Under the pieces are notes generated by a model, which made no database searches, was not told the DNA's origin, and saw only the letters and a list, made by a program, of their open reading frames with translations. Below are positions 62,982 through 64,000 of a DNA stretch of 64,000 bases, piece after piece. The stretch covers positions 186,001 to 250,000 of the forward strand of contig NZ_JAUSWB010000002.1 of NCBI RefSeq assembly GCF_030814955.1, read 5' to 3'. This stretch comes from Planomicrobium stackebrandtii (GTDB lineage: Bacteria; Bacillota; Bacilli; Bacillales_A; Planococcaceae). The position numbers and the translations under genes are program-made. Within the stretch, counting starts at the first letter, position 1. Each line of letters begins with the position of its first letter.

Positions 62982-63584
62982 ATGAAACATATTTTTCAGC
63001 AAGGCACAAATCCTGCAAAACCAACTTTCTTGATGCTCCACGGAACAGGCGGAAATGAAACCGACCTATTGGCAATCGCTGCCCATATCGACCCGGAGGC
63101 ATCTGTCTTGAGCGTTCGCGGAAATGTATCTGAAAACGGCATGCCGCGCTTTTTCAAACGCTTATCCGAAGGCGTATTCGACATGGAAGATTTAAAACTC
63201 CGCACAGAAGAGCTGCATGAATTTATTGGACAGGCTGCTGCAGAGCATGGTTTTGACCGCAAAAATGTCATTGCGGTCGGCTACTCAAATGGAGCCAACA
63301 TTGCGGCCAACCTGCTTTTCACCTATTCGGATTCATTAAAAGGAGCAAGCCTGCACCATCCAATGGTGCCAAACCGTGAAGCGGATCTGCCTGATTTAAC
63401 TGGCATTCCCGTATTTATTGCAGCAGGAACAAACGACCCAATCTGTCCGGCAGAAGAATCGACAGACCTTGAAAAACTGTTGAAAGCAGCTGGAGCAAAA
63501 GTCGATCTGCATTGGGAAGATTTCGGCCATCAGCTGACGATGCCGGAAGTAGAAGCTGCCAAAGCATGGTACGATAAACTATAA
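62982..63584 (+). CDS. mhqD: carboxylesterase/hydrolase of the quinone response (MhqD)
   Basis: 200 residues, alpha/beta hydrolase. The catalytic triad is Ser102 in GYSNG, Asp152 in GTNDP and His183 in FGHQL; LHGTGGNETDLLA is the oxyanion region. RGNVSENGMPRFFKRLSEGVFD is nearly identical to B. subtilis MhqD by recall. MhqD helps detoxify quinones and related electrophiles, probably acting on esters of ring-cleavage products. Control by MhqR is supported by the operator upstream. Confidence 0.93.
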   Translation: MKHIFQQGTNPAKPTFLMLHGTGGNETDLLAIAAHIDPEASVLSVRGNVSENGMPRFFKRLSEGVFDMEDLKLRTEELHEFIGQAAAEHGFDRKNVIAVGYSNGANIAANLLFTYSDSLKGASLHHPMVPNREADLPDLTGIPVFIAAGTNDPICPAEESTDLEKLLKAAGAKVDLHWEDFGHQLTMPEVEAAKAWYDKL

Positions 63585-63590
63585 ACTTAG

Positions 63591-63619
63591 CCTTCCCTGA
63601 ACAACAGGGAAGGTTTTTT
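63591..63619 (+). terminator. terminator after mhqD
   Basis: CCTTCCCTG / CAGGGAAGG with a five-base loop, followed by TTTTTT. Confidence 0.9.
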
Positions 63620-63754
63620 CTTGCCATGTACAAAAGACGAATTTACAAAGAGTGTTTTCGTATTTGAATTTCCTTTTATAAAAGGCGATGCTTTTTTGAC
63701 AAAGGCAGCATATGTCATTCATGATGAGAAGAAAGAACTTGAGGAGGGATGCCA

Positions 63755-64000
63755 GTGCAAAACAATCCGCGCATTCAGGAACAGCTAGAAGCATGGGTAA
63801 AAGATAACAAAGGCCATGCCATATTGGGAACGACCGCGCAATACATACCGGCACTCGGAAAAGAAGATCCGAGCCAGTTGGGGATCTGCATGGTCGACGA
63901 TGAAGGAAATTATTATTGTGCAGGAGATACGACAAAGGAGTTTACTCTGCAGAGCATTTCAAAAGCACTGACATTTATTGCATTGAGCCGCCATTACGGC
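63755..64000 (+). CDS. glsA: glutaminase, N-terminal part (cut by window end)
   Basis: 82 codons are present, open to the last base. The Ser-dependent glutaminase signature is visible as QSISK (Ser67, Lys70), preceded by QYIPALGKEDPSQLGICMVD. It hydrolyses glutamine to glutamate and ammonia. The start is GTG at 63755 with GAGGAGGGA upstream. The rest lies outside the window. Confidence 0.9.
   Translation, partial: MQNNPRIQEQLEAWVKDNKGHAILGTTAQYIPALGKEDPSQLGICMVDDEGNYYCAGDTTKEFTLQSISKALTFIALSRHYG

Overview
The window is a plus-strand-rich chromosomal segment of a low-to-mid GC Gram-positive bacterium of the order Bacillales. Many genes closely resemble Bacillus subtilis proteins (YeeI, YsaA/SerB, RbsRKDACB, PBP4a, YwrC/YwrD/YwrB/YwrA, YnzC, Hsp33, MhqD). 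The mix with a TRAP transporter and a large acyl-CoA catabolic block suggests a Planococcaceae-type genome (Planococcus/Planomicrobium-like); that assignment is inference. I see no rRNA, tRNA, CRISPR array, insertion sequence, phage gene or origin. The ends cut two genes: a class V aminotransferase at the left and a glutaminase at the right.

Layout. 1-3.7 kb: serine biosynthesis (aminotransferase end, serA and a convergent SerB/YsaA-type phosphatase), with an unknown lipoprotein between two copies of one terminator. 3.8-7.1 kb: nitric oxide synthase with a small partner gene, a 20-bp tandem repeat, an SDR dehydrogenase and a YebC-family regulator. 7.3-24.3 kb: a 17-kb co-directional catabolic island. 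It holds an acyl-CoA ligase, an ACAD10/11-like dehydrogenase, an ACAD10/11-like (APH-fold) kinase, three crotonases, a MaoC pair, a 3-hydroxyacyl-CoA dehydrogenase, a thiolase, two quinone oxidoreductases, a nitronate monooxygenase-like flavoprotein, a ComB-type phosphatase, a TetR regulator and a TRAP importer preceded by a good CcpA (cre) site.

24.3-35.1 kb: peptide scavenging. Three different M20 metallopeptidases sit with a complete Dpp/Opp ABC importer and an unusual regulator built from a PrpR-N-like domain, a degenerate nucleotide-cyclase/GGDEF-like domain and a winged helix. 35.5-36.7 kb: a dicarboxylate/amino-acid symporter. 36.9-42.5 kb: a complete ribose operon, rbsRKDACB, with its operator. 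42.7-56.1 kb: housekeeping and envelope genes (PBP4a, C26 and M19 peptidases, methyltransferase, YihY, CNNM protein, HD phosphohydrolase, YdjM, SdcS-like transporter, MFS exporter, SRAP protein). 56.1-64 kb: patatin, GNAT, a ywrC-ywrD-ywrB-ywrA-like block with an operator in the promoter, an Rrf2 regulator, YnzC, Hsp33, MhqD with a clear MhqR box, and the start of glsA.

The most interesting system is the catabolic island. The kinase and acyl-CoA dehydrogenase are the two halves of ACAD10/ACAD11, and together with the ligase they match the logic of levulinate/4-hydroxyacid degradation (LvaA, LvaC, LvaE), in which a 4-hydroxyacyl-CoA is phosphorylated before its oxygen is moved or removed. Here these are joined to a full downstream beta-oxidation set, a TRAP carboxylate importer and an unexpected ComB-family phosphatase.
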